Positions 35,983-49,246 of a DNA stretch of 64,000 nt are shown piece after piece. Both the position numbers and the translations under genes were made by a program. Position 1 is the stretch's first letter, and each line of letters begins with the position of its first letter. A model generated the notes under the pieces. That model had not been told where the DNA came from. It saw only the letters and a list, made by a program, of their open reading frames with translations, and did not search any database. Source of the DNA: Lycorma delicatula (lineage: Eukaryota > Arthropoda > Insecta > Hemiptera > Fulgoridae); the NCBI RefSeq assembly GCF_047948215.1, contig NC_134456.1, positions 201,264,034-201,328,033 of the forward strand, in the 5' to 3' direction.

Positions 35983-37439
35983 TCTATATATATAAAAATG
36001 TTAAGTTCGTTTGTGTACGGCTTCAAAAACTCAAAATGTTCTGCACCGATTGAGCTTAAATTTTAGCACGATATAAAACCCGCATCAAAGATTGTTTTTA
36101 TCTATTTTTCGCATCAGTCACATACCCGCGACCGCGAGAAAACAGTTTTTTTAACGGTCAGCTGTGTACCAGTGACCGCGCCATCTACCGGAAGCGAAGG
36201 GAACACTCGCCATACTAGCTAACGACAACCGCAGTCACATGTGAAACAATACCTGTTCCCAATTACATTGTTTATTAACAAAAAAAAAACAAAAACTTAT
36301 TCACTTGCATCTGATTCAGATTATTATACAATCTGAATTAAATATTCACTTTAAAAGAGGTACTTTTGTGTGATCGTGTCGTGATTGAGCTGCGCCTTTC
36401 ACCAAGCTCTGAATTTATTAGAAAACGACCAACAGTGGGATATATGTATTAATGACGCGTGCAACACTGCACATCCAAATCAAATTCGCGCATTATTCGC
36501 AATTATATTGACCGCTTGCTTCCCTTCATCTCCCACAGAGTTATGGGAAAGATATCAATCGCATATGGCTGAGGATATTTTGCACAGAGTACGCCTAGAA
36601 AATACCAATATGACCATGGAATTTACAGAAGGCATTGATAAATATTGAAGACAAGTGCTTAGCTATTGCAAATAAAGTTCTTAGTCAATTGGGAATGCCA
36701 GCACCCACCCGAGCTGCGATTGCTTCATTTGATGTGGATTTACGCCGTGAACAAAATTACAACATTAGTGATCTTCAGTCATATGTTCAATCAAACATTC
36801 CCAAATTAACGCGTGAACAGAAAGGCATTTATGATCGCATAATGCAAATGATAAATGACGGAGTTGGGGGAACCTTCTTCTTGGATGCGCCAGGAGGAAC
36901 TGGGAAAACATTCCTCATTAGATTGATTCTAGCAACGGTTCGATCAAAAAATGGCAATTATCCTGTTGCGGAATATTAATCAGCCAAAACTCTGCAACGG
37001 CACGCGACTTGCAGTTAAGAAATTGATGAATAACGTAGTGAAAGCAACGATTTTAACGGGGCCTTTCAAAGGTGAAGATGTCTTCATTCCTCGAATACCC
37101 ATAATCCCGACCGATACACCATTTTAATTTAAAAGATTGCAACTCCCAATTCGATTGGCATTTGCGATCACAATCAATAAAGCTCAAGGTCAATCTTTAG
37201 AATTGTGTGGTTTAGATTTAGATGCGGATTGCTTCTCACATGGGCAGCTGTATGTTGCGTGTTCCCGAGTCGGCAAACAGGATATATATATCTACGCAGA
37301 CTGTGGAAAAACAAAAAATATTGTATATCCATAAGCATTGCAAAATTAAACTTCTATGAAACGTATGCTTTGTTTTGTTTCTCATTTCTCATCCATGCAA
37401 CCACAATGTGCCACAGCGAAGCGTGGCGGATAGAGCTAG
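35983..37439 (+). mobile_element. Helitron (1457 bp, internally deleted)
   Basis: The element begins TCTATATATATAAAAATG, a typical Helitron 5' TC end. It finishes in CTAG, preceded by a hairpin (GCCAC...GTGGC, 37410-37427) that lies 8 bases upstream of the CTAG. The flanks are A (35982) and T (37440), the expected AT insertion site without duplication. The interior holds pieces of the RepHel helicase. The Rep (HUH) domain and the central helicase motifs are missing, so it is non-autonomous. Confidence 0.93.
36385..37334 (+). pseudogene. Helitron RepHel helicase fragments (Pif1-like)
   Basis: The first fragment (MSCAFHQALNLLEND to FTEGIDKY) is the linker before the helicase. A frame change near 36640 leads to ISDLQSYVQSNIPKLT and the Walker A motif DAPGGTGKTFLIRLILATV. 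The frame then jumps, after VRSKNGNYPV, to LLRNINQPKLCNGTRLAVKK. This skips the Walker B and the other central motifs of Pif1-like helicases. The end, LAFAITINKAQGQSLELCGL and GQLYVACSRVG, contains the conserved motif V-VI region and terminates normally at 37332-37334. In autonomous Helitrons this domain unwinds DNA during rolling-circle transposition. The high similarity of the retained motifs to family consensus suggests a fairly young copy. Confidence 0.9.
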
Positions 37440-37440
37440 T

Positions 37441-38000
37441 AATATAAATAATTATTTTCATAGACAGTTACTTAACTGATATGACGGCATATCATATTCC
37501 AGTTTATAAACACTGGAATCTGTTTCTTAAAATAGCCGTTTATTTGAATCTTTATAATCGAAGTATTTGTAATATTACTAATATAAAACTAGCACTTGCA
37601 CAAACACCACTGGAACAGTCGGACTTCTACACGCTGTGATGATTACATGGTACTGAGCTGCCGTCTTCAGTGAATTATCTTTTCAGTGGGTAGTCTTCTA
37701 ATCTCCCTTTGTTCACCCTTCAAACACATTTCAAGATCCTCAACTCTTATTGCAATGAATAGAGGACAAACGTGTTGTTAATTATACTACTAAATAAGAG
37801 ATTCTAAAATGAAATGATGAAAGTAAAAAAAAAACTTCCTTTTACTAAAAATTCTGAATACCATAGAGCATTGTATTTTTTTCAACTATTCCAAGAATAG
37901 GGTAAATGTATTGGTGTATGCTTTTTAAACATACCGCCTGTAACTCCAAAATAATTACATCGATTTTTATGGGCTATATATTAATCGTATTCGATCAGTG
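37441..38000. other. Stretch without a recognised gene
   Basis: It contains a small inverted repeat (ATTCCAGT at 37496 with ACTGGAAT at 37512). The part at 37590-37790 is less AT-rich but unassigned. Confidence 0.5.
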
Positions 38001-39420
38001 TCAGTGACTATCTGATGTTTTATGATTTTAAGATAATAAATTGGCGGACGATGTACTTTATGGACTGCTAACAATTTTCCTTACTTCAGGATAACTTAAT
38101 TTTTGGAAACTTTTAACCTCATGAATCGCCGTTTCTATCTTGAAAACCAAGCAGTTTCTTGAACAGCAGTTGTATTGTTCTTTGCAGTTGACAACTGGAA
38201 GATCTTTGCACGGATCGCCTTTGTGACTTTCCGCTCCAAACACGCAGATTTCTTACCTTTTACACCTGACTGCAGTCTGTCCGAAACGCTGGCTCTTACA
38301 ACATTGCATAGGTTGCAGTATGAATTCACGCACATCTAGATGATATATGCCATCACGTACTTTCTCCAGCATTTGAAGCAGAAGGAAAAAACCTCTCCAT
38401 TTTTCCTCATGGTCAACCTTCGGCATTGTTTCAAATATTGGCTTAACAATTCCTCTACTATTTCTTCTTCAGTGCAATTAAGAAGATCGCAGCAAACAAC
38501 AACTCCTTTCGATGAGTTAAGAATGCTATGATTTTTACAAGCACAAAGAACTCACTGATCCTCTTTAAAGCTTGAACATTTTGGCTTTGACCTTCATATA
38601 CAGAAATATAGGCCATTAAAAGTTTTACCTATTTCCTTGACAGGATCACCAGCAGAGTTTCTTAACTCCCGAGCAGTCAAGAATGGGCTGACTTTCTGGA
38701 GGTTAATATACTCTCGTAATTACAAGATTCCTTAATCTGAGCGCTCTTTAACAGCTTAACGAATTCTCAACTATTTTCTAATTTTATCTGAATCCTTAAT
38801 TCGTTTCCTTTTCGCTTCTGGCAGATTGACTTTTCTAGACGAGAGTGTTTACGTGAACCCTCTGCCACGTTTGGTTGTTCAAGATTCTGCATGAAATGTT
38901 GATCCTGTCTTTAGCAACGCCATCCTCCGGGGAGTACTCCGGTGGAACTGGCATATGTCCTGGCAAAGAGCGGATGCGCAATCTGTGCACTGATTACAGG
39001 CCCCCACTTACCAAAGCGTTCAAGGCTCCCGTACACTGACATACATGAGCACATTTCTACATGCTTGGCCATCGCGACGGACATGTGGCCAACAGAAGGG
39101 TCTATAACACTTCCAATCACATCGATCCTGGCAGCCACATTGCCAGGTGTAAGTCCATATCCAAAATCGTTTAGTAATAAACACGATTTGTAGGTGAAGA
39201 AAGAGTCCATTTCTATAGTGACCTGAATTTGGAAACAGGTCGGGATCAGTGTTATCAATAATGATTGATAACAGTCTGAAAACACTCGAAGCCCGTTAGC
39301 CAGCTATATGTATTGTACTTTTGTACAGCTGTTACCACCCTGAACGTGGAACGTAAATGGTATGTTCCGGAGATGGGGATTACCTTTTTCAGGACAAATT
39401 CTACTTCACGGTGAATTCTT
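38001..39420 (-). mobile_element. 5' portion of a LINE: leader plus ORF1 (gag-like) relic
   Basis: Read on the minus strand, ORF1 material ends near 38041 with RNCLVFKIETAIHEVKSFQK and LSYPEVRKIV. This is the CPVFKxExxIxxVK...SYPEARKIV signature that follows the zinc knuckles in jockey/CR1-type ORF1 proteins. Upstream, GAESHKGDPCKDLP and PMQCCKSQRFGQTAVRC are damaged CCHC knuckles. Further upstream, SRKHSRLEKSICQKRKGN resembles the charged N-terminus. 38940-39420 is GC-richer and probably the 5' leader. No EN-RT follows, so the copy is 3'-truncated or rearranged. ORF1 proteins bind the element's RNA as a chaperone. Confidence 0.65.
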
Positions 39421-39988
39421 GTTTTGCTCTAAAAAAAAACACACGTATCCTACCATTACGTATCATAAAAACATTTCTTTTATATAATAATAATTAAAAC
39501 TGCATTCATATTATTAAATATAGATTTAATATAAATATTATAAATTAATAATTTATAAAATGTTAATTTATAACTTTAATAATTTCATTTAATATAAGTA
39601 ACTGAAATAATTATAGCTTTTAAAAAATGTTTAAATAAGAGAAATCACACATAATAAAATATAAATTTCTGTACGATTAATATATAAAAACATTTCATTA
39701 TTGTATAATCATCATAAGTAGTTGTATGTTTTTGTAATAGAGAATTTTATAATTCTCTAATTTTATAATTAGAATTAGAATTCGAATTTTATAATTTTAT
39801 AATAAAAATAATTGAAACTATCTTTAGACGATAAAATTCTTCAGTAAAACTTACTACTGCTTTAACCGGATTAAAAAAAAGAAACTTATTTTCAACCTGT
39901 TTGTTGGGTAAATTTTTTTTTAAATTTGATTTTAATTTAAAGTTTAGATAACAAATTTAAATTAATCAGCTTTCTTTCCTTTTTTCAG
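39421..39988. other. AT-rich intron-like sequence ending in a splice acceptor
   Basis: The last 20 bases are pyrimidine-rich (TTTCTTTCCTTTTTTCAG), a strong 3' splice site for the exon starting at 39989. Nothing else was recognised. Confidence 0.6.
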
Positions 39989-40482
39989 TATCTAATTCTT
40001 AAGGAACAAAAGTAACAATATTCTCCAAGCTACTTCATCCTCATCAAACTGAAGTAAAATGGAAGGAAATGCAATAAATAATCTAAAATTCGATGAATTT
40101 GATACCGCGTTAGAATATTTAAAAACTGAAAAATTCGAATGCGATAAAGATAAGGATATGGAAGTAAGTAAGGATAAGGAGAGAAAAAGTAGATTAAAAT
40201 CAGCAGAAGGCGAAGAAGGGGCCTTCTATATGACGTCATGCGGTCCTCATAGGAGGGGCTATTTAGCTATAACGCACGGTAAATCGCAGTTGGTCATATG
40301 CACTGAGAGTGAAATGAAGTCCGACATCACCAGGAGAGTGTCCCTCGGGCAGTTCGTACTTCAGTTAGAAGATCAGCTACAAGTGCTACCAGATGAAATA
40401 CAAAAAATTGCGGAAGTTGAATTGAGAGAAACGCCTGAAGTCAAAGAACAGGCTCTTAAGACCTTAAAGCAGTTGTTAGAAA
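39989..40482 (+). CDS. Exon of a CRAL-TRIO-type lipid-transfer protein gene (5'UTR plus N-terminal coding part)
   Basis: The exon is delimited by an acceptor (CCTTTTTTCAG, ends 39988) and a GTGAGT donor at 40483. Coding starts at ATG 40059 (context TAAAATGG) and gives 141 codons plus one base (phase 1). The first ~65 residues are charged and low in complexity (KCDKD-type Lys/Asp/Glu runs), then FYMTSCGPHRRGYLAITHGK. Residues ~104-141 read FVLQLEDQLQVLPDEIQKIA and LRETPEVKEQALKTLKQLL. The second resembles the alpha-helical CRAL-TRIO N-terminal domain of alpha-tocopherol-transfer, clavesin and retinaldehyde-binding relatives, which carry hydrophobic ligands in the cytosol. The lipid-binding CRAL-TRIO domain itself would be in later exons, not found here. 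The long N-terminal extension is unusual. The family call rests on about 40 residues, so it is probable, not certain. Confidence 0.7.
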
Positions 40483-40580
40483 GTGAGTAGATATACACGT
40501 ATTTTTATGACTTATAATTATATTCTTTAATAAATAAGATTGCCTTAATATATAATTACTTAATTATTTAAGCATTATAT

Positions 40581-42895
<2,315 letters not shown>

Positions 42896-42903
42896 AACAC
42901 TAT

Positions 42904-42946
42904 CTATATATATATATATATCTATATATATATATATGTGTGTGTG

Positions 42947-43002
<56 letters not shown>
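42904..43002. repeat. (TA)n(TG)n compound microsatellite
   Basis: TA runs interrupted by C are followed by ~55 bp of TG. CACACACACACC occurs just upstream at 42862-42872. The Tyr-Ile/Cys-Val frame here is an artefact. Confidence 0.96.
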
Positions 43003-43004
<2 letters not shown>

Positions 43005-43954
43005 ATAGTTTGTATATTCTATATTTAATCTTTCTGTTTGTTTGTTTATATTTTAATAGAGATGATAATTTGAACTAAAAACAAAGTAAATATTTTTCTA
43101 TTGAGTGAATGAAATAATTAGCAAATTTAGCACGTGAAATTTTGCCTGTCATTTACCTTTACTGTCTTTTATTCAATTGTAATTGATAAAACACATCTTA
43201 TATTTTATTTATTTTCCAGATTATGAACATAATTATAAACAACACAATTAAGTTGTATGTCTGATAAAAACGAAAAACGTTCTTCCATTTTCTCCTTTCT
43301 TTCTATTTTTATTTTTATCCTTTTCATATCGTTATCGTTTCTCTCGATACAGACAGCTAATGGCATCTTAAACATACTAAGTTTTATCCTTATTGCATTT
43401 ATTATTTTAATGAAAATGAATTGTAGCTTAAATATCAGGTGGCATTTTATAAATTAGAACAATTAATAGCGACCTCTAAAAGCCATGTTCAACTCCAAGT
43501 CAGTAATAATATGTATGTTTAAAAATGTAAATATAAAGGTATAAATATGTATATTATATTAAGGTACCATTACGCTCTGACTGTATGACAGTACATTATC
43601 ATGGTTTACAAATAAATGCATTTTCAAGATTATCACTAAATAATAATTTTTTACATTTAATTATAGTCCTCCTCCCCCCCTCCATGACTCTCGATAACTT
43701 GCAAACGAAAAGCTTTAGGCGAAAAAAATAAATCAAAATATTAATTTATCAACTTTGCTCTGTTTTACAAAAACCTTCGCTGTTCGATGGGCGGATATTT
43801 CGGCTTTCTATTTCTTTTATCTGAAGTAGTTTTATTATTACCACATACTGAATTTAAACATTTTTTAAGCTCTTTCTAGATGAATTAGTTCATTAATTCA
43901 TCACAGAAACTTTGAACATTGTACATAGGAATACGGAAAAGGGATTCTTAGCGT
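43003..43954. other. AT-rich stretch, nothing recognised
   Basis: A 66-codon hydrophobic frame at 43257 has the composition of chance AT-rich translation. No homology was recognised. Confidence 0.5.
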
Positions 43955-44030
43955 ATGAAAATTCCATGCCTGACCGGGATTCCCGGATGAAAAACGGAAC
44001 CCTATCATTAAGTTACTGTTTGATAGAGGG
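43955..44030 (-). repeat. tRNA-derived SINE, family 2, deleted fragment
   Basis: The plus strand reads AGCGTATGAAAATTCCATGCC and TGACCGGGATTC, the reverse complement of the family-2 B box. It then jumps directly to CCCGGATGAAAAACGG, so about 13 bases are missing. Confidence 0.7.
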
Positions 44031-45744
44031 AGTAAGTAATTAAAAAGCAAAAAAAGCACTACGTACTTTTATAATACAAAAAAAAATTGTATTATTTTTA
44101 ATTAATAGGCTTTTTTCAATCAATATTATTAATTAAAACTGTAAAACAATTGTTGGTGTTTATTTCTTGCTTTTAAAAAATTGTATTACAGAAATAATAG
44201 ACTATTTTAAACAGGTCTATCTATTCTAATTAAAAGATTTAATGAATTATTTTTATAGAAAAATATTTAAATTTTGAGACAGAATTTTAAGAATGACCGA
44301 ATTTTGAAAAAATGAATTTTGAATTCGTCAAATGAAATTCTCAATCTTTAAACATTAAGTTATAAAAATTAAAGAATATATATTAAATTTTATGCTATAG
44401 TGCTGTTAATTTTCACACAATAGTTTTACGTGTTTTTAATGATTTATCTTTTTATCAGTGCACTAAAAATTATGATTAGTCAAACCATAATTATTTCAGC
44501 CGTTGAATAATAGTAACTTTTAAACTAATTCAGATTACTGGACTTCCGTTTTTTGCATATTGTAGAAGTTTAAACATCCTTTTAGGACATAAGTATACAA
44601 TAAGAACAAACATTTATTCTTTTAATTCTTCTTGCTGGGTTGGCAACTTTGTTAATTTATCATATTATGTAACATTTTCAAAGCTATTACCTAAATCTGG
44701 TCGACTATGATTTTCATTATCAAACACTATACCATTTTCTTTTTCAAAATATTTCTACCGTTCGTTTTAATGTTATGTGCAATCGAGTTTGACAGTAAAT
44801 ATTTAGAAAATAAGTGGCTACATTTTCATAAAATATACATAGAAATTAAGCATGTTAAATTTATATTCTGTTGATTGCTTTTAAAAATGTTTTAATAGCA
44901 ATTCCAAAATAATTTATTTTGAGGGATTTTTTTTTAATTCGACAGAAGAGCTGTTTTTATATGCATTACTTTAATTGTTTATAATTAGTAATACTCATAA
45001 CTAGTTTGTTTAAATGTTGAATCATGTTTTGCAATAATATTTTTAATATTTCTGTCGAATTTCAAATCACTAACTTTTTTTATTTTCCCATCTTTTTACA
45101 AATTTTCTTTATTATTAAAACATGATCTTTCAGTAACCGAAGCTATTAGTGATGTGGAACAAATTGAGTTGACCTGGTTACGAATTCAGGGTCATAAATT
45201 AAATATTTTTGTATAAGTAAAATTATTAACGCAATCTTTTTTCTTATTTATTTATTACATAGTGAATATAGCAGGGAAGTTGACTTCATGTGACATCACG
45301 CAAATTTCTTTCAGGTATAAGGTAAATTACTCACACTTATGGAAAATGATTGCTCCAATTTTGAACCAAAAGTTTAAACAAAATGACTATGCATTTTTTG
45401 AGTAATAATCAGATGAATAAACTTTTCCAAACTATCCTATCGAATGAAGGGTTTGAAAACATTTTAAAGACAATCTACATACATAAAGCAAAACAGTTAA
45501 CGTGTTTCATGAAAATGTGATAAGGAAAAACCGAAGTAGTTATCCACTAACTCAATCAATTAAAAGCATAAAAATATATTTCATATATCAAATATATTTA
45601 ATAGCGTAAAACAATAAATTCTATTTAAAGATTTCATATTTGTAATGACGTATTACCAAGTGAGTATTACAAATTTTCCTACAATAATTAAATATCTTTT
45701 ATAATTACAGTAGAATGAGTAATTAAATAAAAATTCTCCCTCTA
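44031..45744. other. AT-rich stretch, nothing secure
   Basis: A CTTTCAG acceptor-like site at ~45134 is followed by ~25 open codons, but they do not resemble the CRAL-TRIO domain. No repeat was recognised. Confidence 0.45.
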
Positions 45745-45870
45745 TAAATCATGAGATCTTGCCGATGGTGAGGGGGCTTAGTGCTTAGTGATACAGAGTA
45801 GCTGGACCCAGGTGCAACCATATCGGAGAGGTATCTGTTGAGAGTCAGACTAAGGAATGATTCCTGAAAG

Positions 45871-46074
45871 ATGGCAGCAGCTCTTTCAGAAGTTGTTAAG
45901 AGCGTAAGTCAGGAGGATTTAAACGGCCATATCAACATCACTCAATCTTCCGAGTACTGCGCAGCTGAAAGCAATGTTAAACTACAGCTGTTTTTTTTTC
46001 CAAGAAAATGTAACTCTGCACTTTCATATAACAAAGATGGATTTGCTTTCCTTGGTAAAATATTCCATAAGTAA
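45871..46074 (+). CDS. Small uncharacterised ORF in the LINE leader (67 codons)
   Basis: The frame starts at an ATG in a favourable context (GAAAGATGGCAG). It reads MAAALSEVVKSVSQEDLNGH and ends LSYNKDGFAFLGKIFHK followed by TAA. It precedes the endonuclease frame by about 80 bases. No domain was recognised. It is intact while the rest of the element is broken, which could be chance or could mark a conserved upstream ORF of the family. Confidence 0.35.
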   Translation: MAAALSEVVKSVSQEDLNGHINITQSSEYCAAESNVKLQLFFFPRKCNSALSYNKDGFAFLGKIFHK

Positions 46075-46149
46075 ACTAGTCCCCTGTTCGGATCTTCGGA
46101 TACTAAGGCTACTAAGGAAGGGATCAGCAGAAAATTAAAAAATAACATA

Positions 46150-48940
46150 CTCAGAGTGTGGAATGTTAGAAGTCTAAAAAAGGTTGGTAGGTTAGAAAGT
46201 TTAAAGAGGGAAATGGATAGATTAAATGTAGATGTAGTAGGAAATAGTGAGGTTTGGTGGGAAGAGGAAAACGACTTTTGGTCAGGTGATTTTAGAATAA
46301 TTAACTCGGCGACAAATAAAGTGCAGGTAGGAGTAGGTATTGTAATTAACAACAAGTTAAGGAATAGAGTAGAGTATTTCAAAATGCTTAACGATAGAAT
46401 CATTGTAATAAGTACAAATCAAAACCTAAGCCGACAACAATTGTTAATGTCTATATGCCTACAAGTGCCCATGATGATGATGATGAGGTAAAGTGTGTAT
46501 ATGAAGAAATTGATGAAGCAATTAAACACTTAAAAGGAGATGAAAATTTAATAATAGTTGGAGATTGGAATGCAAGCATCGGAAAAGGCAAGAAAGGAAT
46601 ATTGTGGGTGAATACAGGCTGGGCAAAAGGAATGAAAGAGGGGACCAACTAATTGAGTTGCAAAAGTATTTTATTTATTAATTGCTAATACCCAGTTTAA
46701 AAATCATAATAGAAGAATATACTCATGGAAAAATCCGGATGATACTGCAAAGTATCAGATAGATTACATCATGGTTAAACAAAGATTTAGAAATCAACTC
46801 ATCGACTGCGAAGGATATCCAGGAGTAGACATTAATAGCGACCATAATTAAGTGACAATTAAATATAGGTTGGTGTTTAAAAACCTGAAGAAAAGGGGTC
46901 AGATGAATCAGTGGAATTTAGAGAAGATTGAAAAAGGGGAAGAAAGAAGATTTTTGAGGAGGACATCGCAAGTGATCTGAGTAAAAAAGATAAGATAGAA
47001 AATATAGAAGAAAGATGGGAGAATGTTAAAAAGGAAATTCTTAAAGCAGCAGATGCTGAGGTAACATTATTATTATTCTTAGTAAAATTATTCTTAAATA
47101 GGCAGAACAAAGAGAACTGGTAGAAAACCTTGGGTATCAGAGGATGTATTGCAGCTGATGGATGAATTTAGAAAGTATAATAATGCTAGTGATGAAGAAG
47201 GTAAAAAGGAACTATTGACAATTAATAAATACTATAAACAGGAAGTGCAAATTAGCGAAAGAAGAGTGGATAAAAGAAAAGTGTTCAGGAGTGGAAAGAG
47301 AAATGATCATTGGTAAAATAGAGTGAGTATACAAAAAACTTGAGGCAAATTTTTTAGCACATAAATTAAAATCTAATAGTATGTCAAATAAAGATGGCAC
47401 ACCAATTTATAATAGAAAAGAAAAGGTCTATAGGTGGATGGAATATATTGAAGAGTATACAGAGGAAATGAATTTGAAACTGGTGTTGTAGAGGAAGAAG
47501 AGTAAGTCAAAGAGGATGAGAAGGGAGATACAATATGAGATCTGAATTTAAGAGAGCATTAAAAGATCTGAATGGCAGAAAGGCTCCTGGTATGATGGCA
47601 TACCTACAGAATTACTGTGCAGGTGAGGAAGCGATAGATAGATTATACAAACTGGTGTGTAATATTTATGAAAAAGGGGAACTTCTGTCAGACTTCAAAA
47701 AGAGTGTTATTGTCATGATACCAAAGAAAGCAGAAGCAGATAAATGTGAAGAATACAGAACAATTAGCTTAACTACTCATGCATAAAAAATTTTAACTGG
47801 AATTCTGTACAGAAGAATTGAGAGGAGAGTGCAAGAAGTGTTAGAAGTTCAATTTGATTTCAGGAAGATTGTATGATCAAGGGAAGCAATTTTAGCACTC
47901 AAATTCATAGTAGAAGGAAGATTAAATAAAAACAAACCAACATACATGGCATTTATAGACTTAGAAAAGGCATTTGATAATGAAGACTGAAACAAAATGT
48001 TCAGCATTTTAAAAAGTTTAGGGTTCAAGTATAGAGGTAGAACACATTTATAGGAACCAAACTGCAACATTAATCGAAGAGAATAAGAAAGAAGCATAAT
48101 AAAAAAGGGAGTCAGACAAAGATGTTCCCTATCCCTGATACATCAACTAGCAGTTAATGTTGTTAAAGAACAATTTAAATCCAGAGTAAGAGTACAAGGT
48201 GAAAAGATAAAGATTCCATGATTTGCTAAATAGTAATTCAAGCTGAGAGTAAAAACGATTTAAAAGAAACAATGAATGGCATGGATGAAGTCCTACGCAA
48301 GGACTACCACATTAAAATAAACAAGAACAAAACAAAAGTAACGAAATGTAGTAGAAATAATGTAGATGGACCACTGAATATAAAAATAGGAAGAAAAAAC
48401 AATTATGGAAGTAGAAGAATTTTGTTATTTGGGAAGTAGAATTACTAAAGATGGACGAAGCAGGGATGGCCAAATAGCACAGACGAAACGAGCCTTCAGT
48501 CAGAAATATAATTTGTTTAAATCAAAAATTAATTTAAACGCCAGGAAAGTATATGTTTGGAGCACAGCTTTATATGGAAGTGAAACTTGGACGATCAGAG
48601 TACCTGAGAAGAAAAGATTAGAAGCTTTTGAAATGTGGTGCTTCAGGAGAACGTTAAAAATCAGATGGGTGGATAAGGTGACAAATGAAGATCTGTTGCA
48701 GCAAATTGATAAAGAAAAAAGCATTTGGAAAAGTATTGTTGAAAGAAGAGACAGACTTATAGGCCACATATTAAGGCATCCTGTAATAGTTGCTTTGATA
48801 TTGGAGGTCAGGTAAATGGGAAAAATTGTGGAGGCAAGCAACATTTGGAATATGTAAACCAAATTTTTAGGGATGTAGGATATTCCTAAATGAAACAACT
48901 GGCACTAGATGGGGAATCTTGGAGAGCTGCATCAAAACAG
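46150..48940 (+). pseudogene. LINE endonuclease-reverse transcriptase polyprotein, broken
   Basis: The APE endonuclease is readable from WNVRSLKKVGRLESLKREM through IIVGDWNASIGKGK (DWN motif), QIDYIMVKQRF (YQIDYI) and INSDHN (SDH motif), across at least two frames. The RT follows with DLNGRKAPGMM (normally APGxDG), VIVMIPKKAEADKCEEYRTI, YMAFIDLEKAFDN (first catalytic aspartate present) and GVRQRCSLS. The YADD region near 48215-48235 is destroyed by stops and a deletion. The C-terminal domain is well kept: EVEEFCYLGSRITKDG, YGSETWTIRV, RLEAFEMWCFRR, RWVDKVTNEDLL, RRDRLIGHILRH. The active enzyme would nick DNA and prime reverse transcription on it. Confidence 0.88.
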
Positions 48941-49163
48941 TCAAATGACTGAAGACAAAATAAAAATAAAGAAGAGGGATTAACTATTATAATTATTTCC
49001 ATAATTTTATATATAATTTTACATATTAATGTCTTTTTTCCTTTATTTATTAATTAATTTAATAAATTTCTGTTAACCTTGAATTAAAAGAGAAACAATG
49101 TTCATATTAATTTAGTGGAGTAAAAGAATTTCAATTCCGTCGAAAGAATAAATTAATTACATT

Positions 49164-49165
<2 letters not shown>

Positions 49166-49246
<81 letters not shown>
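49166..49246. repeat. (ATT)n microsatellite, ~81 bp
   Basis: A pure ATT run about 200 bp downstream of the LINE tail. Confidence 0.96.

Larger units (their letters stand above)
45745..48965 (+). mobile_element. Near full-length APE-type LINE (~3.2 kb), frameshifted
   Basis: It contains a GC-richer 5' leader (45770-46130), an endonuclease, a reverse transcriptase, and a 3' end TCAAATGACTGAAGACAAAA running into an A-rich tail. The 3' end recurs as a truncated copy at 31380-31458. The relics at 1-3460 and 57590-58130 share the same protein signatures. Multiple stops and frameshifts, plus an AT-rich insertion near 47060-47100, show that it is dead. No clear target duplication was found. Clade assignment among APE-type elements is left open. 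Confidence 0.88.

Noticed and set aside
38911..39285. 124-codon minus-strand frame and its 83-codon plus-strand counterpart as host genes
   Set aside because: Neither resembles a known family. The region lies where the leader of the antisense LINE ORF1 relic is expected.
45134..45220. Possible next exon of the CRAL-TRIO-like gene after a CTTTCAG site
   Set aside because: In the required phase it is open for about 25 codons (ITEAISDVEQIELTWLRIQG), but it does not resemble the expected CRAL-TRIO continuation and could be chance.
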